From REEB509 sp049314555 (GTDB lineage Bacteria > Pseudomonadota > Alphaproteobacteria > Caulobacterales > Aquidulcibacteraceae), in the NCBI GenBank assembly GCA_049314555.1, contig JBMOEW010000003.1:60029-124028 (forward strand): a stretch of 64,000 bases of DNA, in the 5' to 3' direction. The translations under genes were made by a program, and so were the position numbers. The notes under the pieces are model-generated. The model saw nothing but the letters and a program-made list of their open reading frames with translations. It made no database searches and was not told the origin of the DNA. Shown here piece after piece: positions 10,111 through 18,665 of the stretch (its first letter is position 1; each line of letters begins with the position of its first letter).

Positions 10111-10125
10111 TATCGAGCATCGATA
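10111..10125. promoter_or_regulatory. Inverted repeat TATCGA-N3-TCGATA upstream of DUF885 gene
   Basis: A perfect 6-3-6 inverted repeat centred 29 nt upstream of the ATG at 10147 and just 5' of its AGGAGG ribosome binding site. The position suggests an operator overlapping the transcription start or the 5' UTR. A very similar 5-3-5 repeat occurs upstream of another exported hydrolase gene at 44395-44407. Confidence 0.45.
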
Positions 10126-10146
10126 AATTTTCAGGAGGGCAACCCC

Positions 10147-11970
10147 ATGCACATTGATCGCCGCAGCTTACTGTTGGGCACCGCCGCCACCGGTTTGGCC
10201 CTGAGCCTGCCCGGGTGCGCCTCAAAGGTCACGCCCCCGAATTTGACGGCAATCCTGGACACTGCCGCCACCAACCTGCTGCGCGAACAGCCAGAAACCG
10301 CCACTAGCCTCGCGGTGGATGAAGCCCGCGCCGGCGGCCCCTTCAAGGCCCGCTTGAGCGATATATCCCGCGAAGGTATTGCCCGCGTGCGCGCCGTTTA
10401 TAATGGCGTGTTGACCGAGTTTGAAGCCATCGACCCCGCAACGCTGAGCGCACAAGACGTTGTCAGTCTGCAAGTGGTCAAAACCTCATTCCAAAACGAT
10501 GCCGATAGCCTGAGCATCCCCCATGGCGGCGGGGCCAATGCGCCTTACGTCGTCAACCAGATCAGTGGTGCCTACACTTGGGTGCCGGATTTCCTCGATA
10601 GCCGCCATCCGATCACCGACCGCACCGACGCAGATGCTTACCTCGCCCGGCTGGAAGCCTATGCCGGCATGTTGGATCAAGAATCCGCGATCATTGCCGC
10701 CGATGCCGCCGCAAACTGGATCGCGCCCACCTTCTCGATTGACGGTGCCATCGCCCAGCTCACCAAATTCGCAGCGCTCGCCCCGGCCGATACGGTGCTG
10801 GTCAAATCCTTGGCCCGCCGCGCCGCCGAAACCCCAGCCATCGCCGGCGACGCCGCCGCCTTGACCGCCGCCGCCGAAACCCTGGTCCGCGACAAAATCC
10901 TCCCCGCCTATCGCCGCCAAATCGAAGCCTTGCAGGCGGTGCGCCCGCAAGCCACCCAAGACGCCGGCGTTTGGAAGCTGCAGGACGGCGAAGCCCTTTA
11001 TGCCACCGCCCTGCGCAGCCAGACCACCACCTCCATGACCCCAGACGAAATCCACCAAATGGGGCTGGATGTGCTGGCTGAACTGCAAGGCGAAATGGAA
11101 GCCATCCTGCAGGCAGAGGGCCTCACCCGCGGCACCATCGCCGAGCGTGTTCAGTCCATCTCGCGCCGCCCAAATCAGCTCTATCCCAACACCGATGCCG
11201 GGCGTGCCCAGCTCCTGGCCGACCTCAACACCCAAACCGCCGCCATCACCGCGCGCATGCCCGAAGTGTGCGGCACGCTCGCCCGCGCCCAGGTGGAGAT
11301 CAAGCGCGTGCCAGACTACATCGAGGCCGGCGCGCCTGGCGGTTATTACCAGTCCGCAGCGCTCGATGGGTCTCGCCCCGGTGCCTACTACATCAACCTG
11401 CGCGACACCTCAGAATGGCCCAAATACACCCTGCCAACCCTGACGTATCATGAGGCCGTGCCCGGCCACCATTGGCAGATCTCGATCCAGCAGGAAGCGC
11501 AGGGCCTGCCGTTCATCCGCACGGCCATGCTGGGCTTCAACGCCTATGCCGAAGGCTGGGCGCTCTATGCCGAACAATTGGCAGACGAGCTCGGTGCCTA
11601 TGCCAACGACCGCTTGGGCCGCCTGGGCTATCTCCAGTCCGCCGCGTTCCGTGCCTCGCGCCTCGTGGTGGACACCGGCCTGCACGCCAAGCGCTGGACC
11701 AGGGAACAAGCCATCGAAAGCATGCTCACCGCCACCGGCGACCAGCGCTCTTCGATCGTCACGGAGGTCGAACGCTACTGCGTGTGGCCGGGCCAAGCCT
11801 GCGGCTACATGGTGGGGCGCCAAACCCTGCTGCGCCTGCGCGAGGAATCCCGCACGGCGATGGGCGATCGCTTTGACCTCAAGGGCTTCCACGACACGGT
11901 CCTGGTCAATGGCTCAACCCCGCTGTCGGTGACCGAACAGCTGGTCCGCGCCTGGGCCAAACCCGCTTAA
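10147..11970 (+). CDS. DUF885 family lipoprotein, putative zinc-dependent hydrolase
   Basis: A 607-residue exported protein. The leader MHIDRRSLLLGTAATGL combines a twin-arginine-like RR with a lipobox (LSLPGC), so it is probably a membrane-anchored lipoprotein. The body is helical and matches the DUF885 family. The key HEAVPGHH motif, an HExxH-like metal site, starts at H435, and the family's GYMVGR lies near the C-terminus. DUF885 proteins are metallopeptidase-like; the substrate is unknown. The ATG at 10147 follows a strong AGGAGG; upstream in-frame codons lack a signal. A hairpin follows at 11981. Confidence 0.8.
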   Translation: MHIDRRSLLLGTAATGLALSLPGCASKVTPPNLTAILDTAATNLLREQPETATSLAVDEARAGGPFKARLSDISREGIARVRAVYNGVLTEFEAIDPATLSAQDVVSLQVVKTSFQNDADSLSIPHGGGANAPYVVNQISGAYTWVPDFLDSRHPITDRTDADAYLARLEAYAGMLDQESAIIAADAAANWIAPTFSIDGAIAQLTKFAALAPADTVLVKSLARRAAETPAIAGDAAALTAAAETLVRDKILPAYRRQIEALQAVRPQATQDAGVWKLQDGEALYATALRSQTTTSMTPDEIHQMGLDVLAELQGEMEAILQAEGLTRGTIAERVQSISRRPNQLYPNTDAGRAQLLADLNTQTAAITARMPEVCGTLARAQVEIKRVPDYIEAGAPGGYYQSAALDGSRPGAYYINLRDTSEWPKYTLPTLTYHEAVPGHHWQISIQQEAQGLPFIRTAMLGFNAYAEGWALYAEQLADELGAYANDRLGRLGYLQSAAFRASRLVVDTGLHAKRWTREQAIESMLTATGDQRSSIVTEVERYCVWPGQACGYMVGRQTLLRLREESRTAMGDRFDLKGFHDTVLVNGSTPLSVTEQLVRAWAKPA

Positions 11971-11980
11971 AAATCGTACC

Positions 11981-12013
11981 AACGGTGCCGTTGCTTGACC
12001 CAACGGCACCGTT
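11981..12013. promoter_or_regulatory. Paired palindromes AACGG-N2-CCGTT, 21 bp apart
   Basis: Two palindromes, AACGGTGCCGTT (11981-11992) and AACGGCACCGTT (12002-12013), have centres exactly 21 bp apart, i.e. two helical turns. Their sequences also pair with each other into a 13-bp stem (11981-11993 with 12001-12013) with a 7-nt loop. They could be tandem TetR-type operators for the downstream acyl-CoA dehydrogenase, starting 52 nt later, or an intrinsic terminator for the upstream gene. The lack of a following T-run favours the operator reading. Confidence 0.6.
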
Positions 12014-12064
12014 GCCGTGCGCGCACAATCGCCTATCATCGCTGTCAAACGCGAGGATCCGTCG

Positions 12065-13297
12065 ATGGACTTTCATGACAGCCCTGAAGAAGCCGCCTTC
12101 CGTGCCAAGGCCCGCGCCTTTCTCGAAGGGGCCGTGAAACTCAAAGGGCAGGAAAAGGAAAACCTGCAAAAGCGCCTCAGCGAGAAGCAATACGTTGCCG
12201 CCGCCAAGGCCTACCAAAAGGCCAAGGCCGAAGCCGGTTTCGCCGGCATCACCTGGGCCAAGGATCAAGGCGGGCAAGGCTTGCCGCCGATCTACTCTGT
12301 GATCTTCGGCCAGGAAGAATCGAAGTTTGACGCCCCCGCAGGCCCCTTCGCCATTGGCCTTGGCATGTGCGTGCCCACGGTGATTGCGTTCGCCACAGAG
12401 GCCCAAAAGCAGCGCCATGTGCCCCCAGCGCTGCAGGGCGAAGAGATCTGGTGCCAGCTCTTTTCCGAACCCTCCGCCGGCTCCGATGTGGCAAGCCTCA
12501 AAACCAAAGCTGTCCGCACCGGCGATACCTGGGTGGTCAATGGCCAAAAGGTCTGGACATCAGGGGCCCAATTCTCCGATTGGGGCATCCTTTTGGTGCG
12601 CACCAACCCCGACGTGCCCAAGCACAAGGGCCTGTCGATGTTCTTCGTGGACATGAAGTCCCCCGGCATCGAGGTTCGCCCGATCCACCAGATGTCTGGC
12701 GGCTCCACCTTCAACGAAGTCTATTTTACAGACGTCGCCATCCCGCACGCGCAATTGCTGGGCGGGGAGGGCAACGGCTGGAACGTGGCGCTGGTCACCT
12801 TGATGAACGAACGCCTCGCCGTCGGCGGTGGCTACGGCCCAGACTATAAAGAGCTGATGGATTTCGCCCGCAATGCGTCAGGCCCCACCGGCGGCACGCT
12901 TTTGCAAGACGGTGCCTTCCGCCAAACCTTGGCTGATTGGGTGGTGAAAGCTGAAGGCTACCGCCTCGGCAAGTTCCGCACCATGACCGCCCTGTCCAAG
13001 GGCCAAACGCCAGGCCCCGAAAGCTCGATCGGCAAGTTGATCACCGCCAATCAGCTGCAGGAAATCTCCAACGCCGGGATTGAGGCGCAAGACCATTACG
13101 GCATCATTGCCGACAATGATTTGTCGCCACAGGAAGGCTTGTTCCAGCAAAGCTTCATGTGGGCCCCCGGCCTGCGGATTGCGGGCGGTACGGACGAAAT
13201 TTTGAAAAACATCATTGCCGAGCGCGTCTTGGGCCTGCCCGGCGATGTCCGGGTGGACAAGGACGTGGCGTTTAAGGATCTGCCCACCGGGCGCTGA
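12065..13297 (+). CDS. Acyl-CoA dehydrogenase
   Basis: FAD-dependent dehydrogenase of acyl-CoA thioesters, 410 aa, standard family length. It shows the N-terminal helical domain, then WCQLFSEPSAGSDVASLKT and VVNGQKVWTSGA, which bind the flavin and substrate. The C-terminal signature is AGGTDEILKNIIAERVLGLP. The start at ATG 12065 gives the usual MDFHDSPEEAAFR. It is monocistronic, preceded by the paired palindromes and followed by an unrelated gene. It probably acts in beta-oxidation or degradation of a side-chain acyl-CoA; substrate length cannot be read from sequence. Confidence 0.92.
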   Translation: MDFHDSPEEAAFRAKARAFLEGAVKLKGQEKENLQKRLSEKQYVAAAKAYQKAKAEAGFAGITWAKDQGGQGLPPIYSVIFGQEESKFDAPAGPFAIGLGMCVPTVIAFATEAQKQRHVPPALQGEEIWCQLFSEPSAGSDVASLKTKAVRTGDTWVVNGQKVWTSGAQFSDWGILLVRTNPDVPKHKGLSMFFVDMKSPGIEVRPIHQMSGGSTFNEVYFTDVAIPHAQLLGGEGNGWNVALVTLMNERLAVGGGYGPDYKELMDFARNASGPTGGTLLQDGAFRQTLADWVVKAEGYRLGKFRTMTALSKGQTPGPESSIGKLITANQLQEISNAGIEAQDHYGIIADNDLSPQEGLFQQSFMWAPGLRIAGGTDEILKNIIAERVLGLPGDVRVDKDVAFKDLPTGR

Positions 13298-13393
13298 GGG
13301 CGCAGCCGCTTTCGCGCAATCACAGCGTCAGCCAACAAAACTGTAATCAAGCCGGCCTTGTTTGAAGCGCACGCTTCAGGCAGGCCGTTGCGC

Positions 13394-15076
13394 ATGCAAA
13401 CTGCCGATCAAAGCGCCGAACCATCACCCGCTGCGAACGACACACGGGAATGGGTCGTCTTGGCGCGGGCGGCAGCGCATGAACTAGCCCCGCCGATCTC
13501 CGCCGCCATCGCCTTCATAGCGGGGCTGGTGTTGCTCAACTCGGCAGCCCAGCCAGCGCTTCCTGGCCGCCTGGAAGCGCTGATGCAGGCGTGGCCTTTG
13601 GTGGTGGTGGAGCTGTCCCACTTCATGGCCTCGGTTGTGGGCGTGTTTTTGATCCTGGTCTCTGGCGGCCTCTGGCGACGGCTAGACGGCGCTTATTGGC
13701 TAGCGCTCACATTGCTGGTCGTGGGCGCCTTGTTTTCCTTGTCCAAGGCTTTGGACTACGAAGAAGCCATCGGCCTTGCCGCAGGCGCGCTGATCCTTGC
13801 GCCGTGCCACAGCGCGTTTTTCCGCCGCTCTGAACTGGCGCAGGTCGTGGCTCGTGGGCCGTGGGCACTGGGCCTTGTCTTCGCGTTGGCCGCGATGGTC
13901 TGGATCTTCCTGATGTCTTACGACCGCACGCCCTATCAGGACGAACTCTGGTGGACATTTCTGCGTGACGCCGAAGCCTCCCGCTCGATCCGCGCGGTCG
14001 CCGCAGCCATCGTTGCCGGGCTTCTGGCGTTAGGACTTGCTGCGATCGCTCCATCAAGAGCCCGCGTATCGCCCGAAGCCTTGGCCACGATGCACAAACA
14101 GGCCGAACAGGCCTTCGCCAATGCCGAACAAGCGCGCGGCGAAGCAAACCTGATCTATTTGGGCGAACACGATGCCGTGTTCACCGCCAGCGGCGAAACA
14201 CTGGTGCTGTTCAGGGCCCGCGGCAGCCATTTGATTGCGATGGGCGATCCCATCGGCAAGACCACCGAACGCGCCGAAGCTTTGCTTCAGTTTCACGCGC
14301 TCGCCGATCGCAAGGCCGCAAACCCGGTCCTGTACAGCGTGTCCGGCGCGCTCCTCGAAACGGTCGTGGATCTGGGCTATGCGATCCGCAAGATCGGCGA
14401 GAGCGCTGTGGTTGATCTCGCCACTTTCAGCCTGGACGGGGCAGCCCGCGCCAAACTCCGCAACGTGCGCAATAAGCTTAGTCGAGAAGGGTATGTGGTA
14501 ACGGTTGCAGCCCCCAGCGATCCCATCGATTGGCCGGCGCTCAAGCGCGTTTCCGATGCCTGGTTGGAAGCCCAAGCCGGACGCGAAAAGGCGTTTTCGC
14601 TGGGCCGTTTCCATGAGGCCTATCTCGCCAGGTTCCCGATCGTCACCGTAGCTCGCGCCGGCGAAGCGCCCATCGCCTTTGCCAATTTGTGGCCAACCCC
14701 AGACCATGGCGACATCGCCGTCGATTTAATGCGCCACGCCCCAGATGCCCCAAAGGGCGTGATGGACTTCCTGTTTGTGGAAGCCATCCTGTGGGCAAAG
14801 AACGCGGGCTTTAAGGCCTTCGACTTAGGCATGGCCCCGCTCTCTGGCTTAAGCGCCTCGCGCTACGCCCCGCTGATGTCCAAACTGGGTGCCGCGATCT
14901 TTGAACGCGCTGAATACGTCTATGGCTTCCAAGGCCTGCGCGCCTACAAGCAAAAGTTTGGCCCCCAATGGCGCCCGCTGTTCATCGCGGCCCCTGCGCA
15001 TGTGTCTTTGCCCTTGGCGCTGTTGGACGTGGGCCTGTTGACCGCCGGCGGCTGGCTTGGCCCCCTCAAGTCGTAA
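13394..15076 (+). CDS. MprF-like phosphatidylglycerol lysyltransferase domain protein
   Basis: A 560-residue membrane protein. About five or six transmembrane segments (roughly residues 28-215) are followed by a cytosolic DUF2156 domain of the lysyl-phosphatidylglycerol synthetase C-terminal type. Landmarks are FRARGSHLIAMGDPIG and, near the end, FDLGMAPLSGL with YGFQGLRAYKQKFGPQW. Full MprF proteins run to about 850 aa with a larger flippase; this one is shorter. Its function is probably aminoacylation of a membrane lipid or a related acyl transfer. The ATG at 13394 was preferred to an upstream TTG. Confidence 0.75.
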   Translation: MQTADQSAEPSPAANDTREWVVLARAAAHELAPPISAAIAFIAGLVLLNSAAQPALPGRLEALMQAWPLVVVELSHFMASVVGVFLILVSGGLWRRLDGAYWLALTLLVVGALFSLSKALDYEEAIGLAAGALILAPCHSAFFRRSELAQVVARGPWALGLVFALAAMVWIFLMSYDRTPYQDELWWTFLRDAEASRSIRAVAAAIVAGLLALGLAAIAPSRARVSPEALATMHKQAEQAFANAEQARGEANLIYLGEHDAVFTASGETLVLFRARGSHLIAMGDPIGKTTERAEALLQFHALADRKAANPVLYSVSGALLETVVDLGYAIRKIGESAVVDLATFSLDGAARAKLRNVRNKLSREGYVVTVAAPSDPIDWPALKRVSDAWLEAQAGREKAFSLGRFHEAYLARFPIVTVARAGEAPIAFANLWPTPDHGDIAVDLMRHAPDAPKGVMDFLFVEAILWAKNAGFKAFDLGMAPLSGLSASRYAPLMSKLGAAIFERAEYVYGFQGLRAYKQKFGPQWRPLFIAAPAHVSLPLALLDVGLLTAGGWLGPLKS

Positions 15077-15134
15077 CGCGCCAATCGCCCCTTGCGGCCC
15101 ACAACGCACGCTGATTAAAGTCGAACCCTGATCG

Positions 15135-15166
15135 GCCAAGTTCTCACAACGCCAAGTTCGCACAAC
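15135..15166. repeat. Two tandem 16-bp direct repeats upstream of the AbgT gene
   Basis: GCCAAGTTCTCACAAC at 15135-15150 is followed immediately by GCCAAGTTCGCACAAC at 15151-15166, with one mismatch. The pair ends 81 nt before the transporter's start codon in a 171-nt intergenic gap. It is a plausible activator or repressor site for that gene. Confidence 0.75.
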
Positions 15167-15247
15167 GCAGCGGCGGAACAATATTTCAAAGCCTTTGATG
15201 ACGGACAGCCCAATCCAAAAACACCGCCAGCGACTTTGGGACAGATT

Positions 15248-16858
15248 ATGAGCACTGCAGACAATGAGCTCGGGCACCGCGAGCGCGGGTTTCTAGGACT
15301 TTTAGAACGCCTGGGCAACAAGTTGCCGGATCCAGTAATAATCTTTGTTTGGCTCATCGGTTTTCTGATGATTTTGTCAGCGGTTGGGGCCGCCTTGGGG
15401 TGGAGCGCGTCGTTGGCCTATAGCGGTGAAACACCGCCCGCCTTCGGCGATCTCAAAGACGGGATCCTAACCTTCACCGCACAAAGTTTGTTCTCCGAGG
15501 AAAACATCTCGCGCCTGCTCGTCGATATGCCGCGCACCTTGACTGGTTTTGCGCCCTTGGGGCTGGTGGTGGTCGTCATGTACGGGGCGGCCGTTGCAGA
15601 GCGGGCGGGCCTTTTCAGCGCTTTGATCCGCGCGAGCCTGCGCGACGTGCCGAAAATCATCCTGACCCCCCTCGTGTCGGTCATCGGCATGACCTCGCAC
15701 CACGCTTCAGACGCCGCCTATGTGGTCTTTATTCCGCTTTGCGCATTGCTTTATGCTGCGGTGGGGCGTCATCCGCTGGTTGGCCTAGCAGCGGCGTTTG
15801 CGGCGGTGTCGGGCGGTTTCGCCGGCAACGTGACGCCGGGCCAGCTCGATGTACTCCTCTTTGGGTTCACACAGGAAGCAGCGCGCATCGTAGATCCAAC
15901 CTGGACGATGAATCCCCTCGGCAACTGGTGGTTCATCCTCGCGATTGTGGTTGTGTTCACGCCAATCATTTGGTTCGTGACGGACGTCATCGTTGAGCCG
16001 CGTTTGGGCAAATGGGGCGGATCGCAGGATGAAGCGATCAAGGCCGAACTTGCTAAATCCGCGCTGACCGACGCCGAAAAGCGCGGTTTGGCCTCGGCGG
16101 GCTGGGTTGCGTTGCTTGTCTTCGCTCTATTTGCGGCACTGACCTTGGCACCCGGCTACACCCCGTTGATCGACGAGACCAAGACCGGCCCCGCCCAACT
16201 GCAGCCGTTTTACAGCGCGCTGATTGCAGGATTTGCACTTCTGTTCCTGTCGACTGGCGTGGCTTTCGGCTTTGTGTCCGGCGTCTTGAAGTCGGACAAA
16301 GACGTTGTCGAGATGATGATAGACGGCATCAAAAGCCTCGCCCCTTATATCGTGTTCGCGTTTTTCGCCGCTCACTTCGTGGCGATGTTCAACTGGTCAC
16401 GGCTTGGGCCCATTGCGGCCATCAATGGCGCAGAAGCCCTGAAAGCGCTGGATTTGCCGCCGGGAACGCTTCTGGTGAGCGTTCTCGGCTTTTCGTCTTT
16501 CCTCGACTTGTTTATCGGATCGGCGAGCGCCAAATGGAGTGCGCTGGCACCTGTGGTTGTCCCGATGTTTATGCTGCTGGGCATCTCACCGGAAATGACC
16601 ACAGCGGCCTATCGCATGGGCGATAGCTTCACCAACATCATGACCCCGCTGATGTCGTACTTTCCCCTTGTGCTGGCCTTTTCGCGCCGGTGGGACCCCA
16701 ACATGGGCATCGGCTCACTTTTGGCGTTGATGCTGCCTTATGCCCTGATGTTCATGGTGTTTGGTATTGCCATGACGGCGGCATGGGCGACGTTCGGTTG
16801 GCCCCTCGGCCCTGGAGCAGGGGTCCACTATACCCCGCCCGCAACCCTCGCGCCTTGA
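15248..16858 (+). CDS. AbgT family transporter
   Basis: An integral membrane protein of 536 aa with about 11-12 hydrophobic helices, including two hairpin-like regions, as in AbgT/MtrF/YdaH proteins. Family features are the N-terminal ERLGNKLPDPVIIFVWLIGF, the loop HHASDAAYVVFIPLCALLY and the C-terminal FSSFLDLFIGSASAKWSALAP. Members import p-aminobenzoyl-glutamate or export antifolates such as sulfonamides; which applies here is unknown. The ATG at 15248 was chosen over an in-frame TTG four codons upstream. A 16-bp direct repeat lies in its promoter region. Confidence 0.9.
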   Translation: MSTADNELGHRERGFLGLLERLGNKLPDPVIIFVWLIGFLMILSAVGAALGWSASLAYSGETPPAFGDLKDGILTFTAQSLFSEENISRLLVDMPRTLTGFAPLGLVVVVMYGAAVAERAGLFSALIRASLRDVPKIILTPLVSVIGMTSHHASDAAYVVFIPLCALLYAAVGRHPLVGLAAAFAAVSGGFAGNVTPGQLDVLLFGFTQEAARIVDPTWTMNPLGNWWFILAIVVVFTPIIWFVTDVIVEPRLGKWGGSQDEAIKAELAKSALTDAEKRGLASAGWVALLVFALFAALTLAPGYTPLIDETKTGPAQLQPFYSALIAGFALLFLSTGVAFGFVSGVLKSDKDVVEMMIDGIKSLAPYIVFAFFAAHFVAMFNWSRLGPIAAINGAEALKALDLPPGTLLVSVLGFSSFLDLFIGSASAKWSALAPVVVPMFMLLGISPEMTTAAYRMGDSFTNIMTPLMSYFPLVLAFSRRWDPNMGIGSLLALMLPYALMFMVFGIAMTAAWATFGWPLGPGAGVHYTPPATLAP

Positions 16859-17065
16859 CCCTTGCAGGTGCCTCGCTGCGCCATCGATCGGGCAATTCCC
16901 ATAGAAGCAACACCCACCGCCGCCCACACGCACTTTCGCCAGATCTATTCCGTTGTTGGACGGCGGCTGGATAGGCACCATCGAACGATAAAGCGCCAAC
17001 CGCCTTGCCCGCAGCATCCGCGCGTTGTAGCTGCTCACTGCACACGTGAACCAAGGACCAAAACC

Positions 17066-17269
17066 ATGTCCAACGACACCAACGCGGCCACCAAAGTCAC
17101 CCCCCTGAAAGACGGCCCTGTGAAGGTGGAAGGCCCGCTGCAAATGTGCGCGATGGATGGCTCGGTGGTTGAGACCAAAGACGTCGTGTTCCTGTGCCGC
17201 TGCGGGGCCTCCAACAACAAGCCGTTCTGCGACGGCGCCCACAAAGCGGCAGGCTTCCAGGCCCCCTAA
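17066..17269 (+). CDS. CDGSH iron-sulfur domain protein
   Basis: A 67-residue protein with one complete [2Fe-2S] CDGSH site: C44 and C46 in FLCRCG, C55 and H59 in FCDGAH. Such small proteins are redox or cluster-transfer factors in the cytosol. The start at 17066 leaves a short charged N-terminus (MSNDTNAATK); a longer reading upstream is basic and non-homologous. It stands alone, 207 nt after the transporter gene and 122 nt before asd, whose promoter lies between. Confidence 0.9.
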   Translation: MSNDTNAATKVTPLKDGPVKVEGPLQMCAMDGSVVETKDVVFLCRCGASNNKPFCDGAHKAAGFQAP

Positions 17270-17315
17270 TCAAAGCCCGGTCCAGGTTCAAACGCCCGCA
17301 ACGCATTAACCTGTT

Positions 17316-17343
17316 TTGACGCGGGCCCGCATCGCGCTATGAC
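17316..17343 (+). promoter_or_regulatory. Putative sigma-70-type promoter of asd
   Basis: TTGACG at 17316-17321 and TATGAC at 17338-17343 are separated by 16 bp. Transcription would start near 17350, giving a 5' UTR of about 40 nt that contains the small hairpin at 17354-17369. Confidence 0.5.
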
Positions 17344-17353
17344 AGGGGCGTGT

Positions 17354-17369
17354 GCACCTGCGAAGGTGC
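17354..17369 (+). promoter_or_regulatory. Hairpin with GCGA tetraloop in asd 5' UTR
   Basis: GCACCT (17354-17359) pairs perfectly with AGGTGC (17364-17369) around the loop GCGA, a GNRA-type tetraloop that is unusually stable in RNA. It lies 21 nt upstream of the asd start codon, close to the Shine-Dalgarno-like CGGAG. It may stabilise the 5' end or modulate ribosome access. It is far too small for a lysine riboswitch. Confidence 0.5.
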
Positions 17370-17390
17370 CGTATCCGGAGATGTTATCCC

Positions 17391-18419
17391 ATGGGTTTGC
17401 GCGTCGCTGTGGTCGGCGCGACCGGCAATGTCGGGCGCGAAATGCTCTCAATCTTGGACGAACGCCTGTTCCCGGCGGACGAAGTGGCGGCGGTCGCGTC
17501 CTCGCGCTCGATTGGCACCGAGGTCAGCTACGGCGACAAAACCCTGAAATGCAAAGACCTCGAAAACTTCGACTTCTCCGGCTACGACCTGTGCTTGATG
17601 TCGGCCGGTGGCGCGGTCTCCAAGGAATGGTCCCAGCGCATCGGCGCGCAGGGCTGTGTGGTGATCGATAACTCCAGCGCCTGGCGCATGGACCCCCGCG
17701 TGCCCCTGATCGTGCCAGAGGTGAACGCAGACGCAATCGAAGGCTTCCGAAAGCTCAACATTATCGCCAATCCGAATTGCTCCACGGCCCAATTAGTGGT
17801 GGTGCTGAAGCCGCTGCATGATGCCGCCAAGATCACCCGCGTGGTTGTGTCCACCTATCAATCGGTGTCTGGCACCGGCAAAGAGGCGATGGAAGAACTC
17901 TGGACGCAAACCCGCGCCATCTATGTCAATGATGCCCTGGTCAGCGAAGTCTATCCAAAGCAGATAGCCTTCAACGTGATCCCCCACGGCGGCGACTTCA
18001 TGGACGATGGCTACACCACCGAAGAGTGGAAGATGATGGTGGAAACCAAGAAAATCTTGGACCCAAAAATCAAGCTCACCGCCACTTCGGTGCGCGTGCC
18101 AGTGTTTGTCGGCCACTCAGAAGCTGTCCACATCGAGTTTGAAAACCCGATCTCGGCAGTTGAGGCCCGCAAACTCCTGCGCGAGGCCCCGGGCTGCATG
18201 GTGGTCGATAAGCGCGAAGACGGCGGTTACATGACCCCGGTGGAAGCGGCGGGGGAGTGGGCCACCTACGTCTCACGCATTCGCGACGACCCCACCGTAG
18301 ACAACGGCCTGGCCCTCTGGATCGTCGCGGATAACTTGCGCAAAGGGGCGGCCCTGAACGCCGTCCAGATTGGCGAGCTGATGCTGAACCGTGGCATGTT
18401 TAAGAGCAAGGCGTCTTGA
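17391..18419 (+). CDS. asd: Aspartate-semialdehyde dehydrogenase
   Basis: NADPH-dependent reduction of aspartyl phosphate to the semialdehyde, the branch point for lysine/diaminopimelate, threonine and methionine. The protein is 342 aa. It begins with the Rossmann motif VAVVGATGNVGREML, and the catalytic cysteine is C130 in NPNCSTAQ. The substrate-binding motif PVFVGHSEAVHIEFE follows later in the chain. The start at ATG 17391 is fixed by the Rossmann strand; the 13 codons before it are unrelated. A promoter and a 5' UTR hairpin precede it. Confidence 0.97.
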   Translation: MGLRVAVVGATGNVGREMLSILDERLFPADEVAAVASSRSIGTEVSYGDKTLKCKDLENFDFSGYDLCLMSAGGAVSKEWSQRIGAQGCVVIDNSSAWRMDPRVPLIVPEVNADAIEGFRKLNIIANPNCSTAQLVVVLKPLHDAAKITRVVVSTYQSVSGTGKEAMEELWTQTRAIYVNDALVSEVYPKQIAFNVIPHGGDFMDDGYTTEEWKMMVETKKILDPKIKLTATSVRVPVFVGHSEAVHIEFENPISAVEARKLLREAPGCMVVDKREDGGYMTPVEAAGEWATYVSRIRDDPTVDNGLALWIVADNLRKGAALNAVQIGELMLNRGMFKSKAS

Positions 18420-18665
18420 AACGCCAAGCCCGCGCCCGCTAAGCTAACCCCGCGGGGGCAACATAAAGCGCAGCAAGCGTAGCGAACTGGCCAGCTGCCC
18501 CCGCCTGGTCTTGAAGCCCGGGTTTACGCCCACCTCAAGGGTCCCACGTGCCCCACCGCGCAAGCGGATCTGTCCGATCGGTCCTGCGGGCTTAAGCGCC
18601 CCCACCGCCCGGCGGGGGGCGCGTGGGGCTCCAAGGTGTCGCAACCCAAGCGAAAGCACGCCGCC

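Noticed and set aside
17344..17390. Lysine riboswitch before asd
   Set aside because: The leader is only about 40 nt and holds a single 6-bp hairpin, much smaller than any known lysine aptamer.
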